DNA of 6,230 nucleotides from contig CAZPMO010000233.1 in NCBI GenBank assembly GCA_964587515.1, positions 1-6,230 of the forward strand, in the 5' to 3' direction. This document shows positions 5,600 to 6,230 of the stretch, piece after piece. Origin of the DNA: CAZPMO01 sp964587515 (GTDB taxonomy: Bacteria > Pseudomonadota > Alphaproteobacteria > MPNO01). The translations under genes were made by a program, and so were the position numbers. The notes under the pieces were generated by a model, which saw only the letters and a program-made list of their open reading frames with translations, was not told the origin of the DNA and made no database searches. Every line of letters starts with the position of its first letter. The first letter of the stretch is position 1.

Positions 5600-6230
5600 A
5601 TGTCTGAGTTTACAGATTTGATCCAAAAAAATTTGGCACAAATAGAAATAACGAATGACGGTGAGGCGTTATGGGCAACTTTATGTCTGATACCGTTTCT
5701 AGACGGCAAGGTGGATGATGAGGAATTGCAAGTTCTTACAACTGGATTGCCTAAGTATCTTGGGCAAATGCGCGAATCTGATAAGAATCCGACTATAGAC
5801 CAGCTATACCGGCCATTTCCAAGTCTCAATGAAACAGATTGGCCAGACTTGTTCAAATTCGTGTCCCATAGATGGGACCTACCAGAGAGAGACGACGATG
5901 GCAGCGTATCGCTGATGTCAATCGACCTGTCAGAGGGCGATACACCTGAAGATTTTGCTAATTTATTTGAACGAGTGCAAAACAGCCATAATGAAATTCT
6001 AGAGAAAATAATTAATCCGATTATAGAAAAAGAGGGATTCGACGAAAACGAAACCGGTCAACCCATGATTCCCCTTCGTGCGACTAAATATTACCAAGAG
6101 TACGTAGATTCTTTTATTAATATTGTTCAACCTTTATATGAAAACGACAATAATAAAAGAGATTTCTTTCTGTCTGTATCAATGTGGATGATGTTTGTCG
6201 ATGGCGATAACATTGGCATGGAACAATATT
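5600..6230 (+). CDS. Unassigned AT-rich gene, 5' part only (210 residues visible), possibly TerB-like
   Basis: The frame is open from ATG 5600 to the window end with no stop. The start is supported by GAGGT (5588-5592), 7 nt upstream. The protein begins MSEFTDLIQKNLAQIEITND, is acidic, and has no signal peptide or membrane segment, so it is probably cytoplasmic. Two segments look alike: a hydrophobic helix followed by DGKVDDEE (24-42) and a hydrophobic helix followed by DGDNIGMEQ (189-209). A helix followed by Asp-Gly and acidic residues is reminiscent of TerB-like domains (tellurite-resistance-associated, metal-binding helical fold), but this is a weak inference and no family is recognised with confidence. 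The region between is rich in Asp, Glu and Pro (for example DLPERDDDGS, 93-102). Base use is unlike the neighbours: 6121-6180 holds 16 G/C of 60 against 39 of 60 at 3421-3480. Adjacent to an IS3 end, this points to horizontal acquisition. Confidence 0.8.
   Translation, partial: MSEFTDLIQKNLAQIEITNDGEALWATLCLIPFLDGKVDDEELQVLTTGLPKYLGQMRESDKNPTIDQLYRPFPSLNETDWPDLFKFVSHRWDLPERDDDGSVSLMSIDLSEGDTPEDFANLFERVQNSHNEILEKIINPIIEKEGFDENETGQPMIPLRATKYYQEYVDSFINIVQPLYENDNNKRDFFLSVSMWMMFVDGDNIGMEQY

Noticed and set aside
5581..5856. Minus-strand open frame of 91 codons
   Set aside because: It is antisense to the start of the AT-rich gene, which has a much better ribosome binding site and protein-like composition.

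Overview
The window looks like a piece of an accessory region from a GC-rich proteobacterial genome, most likely an alphaproteobacterium (Rhodobacterales or Rhizobiales type). This rests on the GC-rich coding sequence, the style of the transposase remnants and the two-gene nuclease operon. The assignment is by recognition only, since no search could be run.

The centre (439-5108, minus strand) is one tight two-gene operon. An SbcD/Mre11-type metallophosphoesterase of the YhaO kind (3873-5108) comes first, followed by a very long SMC/Rad50-type ATPase of the YhaN kind (439-3873). Stop and start codons share one base (TGATG), so the proteins are probably translationally coupled and act as one DNA end-processing complex. 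Both genes look intact: all expected metal-binding motifs are in the nuclease, and Walker A, signature, Walker B and H-loop segments are in the ATPase. The ATPase has no CxxC zinc hook in its coiled-coil region.

Both flanks of the operon are mobile-element debris. On the left (1 to about 370) there are pieces of two IS1182-like elements in the same orientation: an internal transposase fragment, a right end, a 22-23 bp gap, then the left end of a second copy with its ribosome binding site and first codons. The facing ends form a long imperfect inverted repeat (213-263). On the right, a short leader precedes yhaO, then comes a minus-strand coding scrap (about 5159-5260), then the 3' part of an IS3-family transposase with the right end of that element at about 5547.

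Immediately beyond the IS3 end the composition falls sharply to AT-rich, and a plus-strand gene starts at 5600 and runs off the window. Its first 210 residues are visible. It is probably horizontally acquired. It carries two similar hydrophobic-helix plus Asp-Gly-acidic segments faintly reminiscent of TerB-like domains, and I cannot assign a function.

The most interesting points are the complete Mre11-Rad50-like pair lying between two layers of IS remnants, the unassigned AT-rich gene next to it, and the head-to-tail IS end junction.
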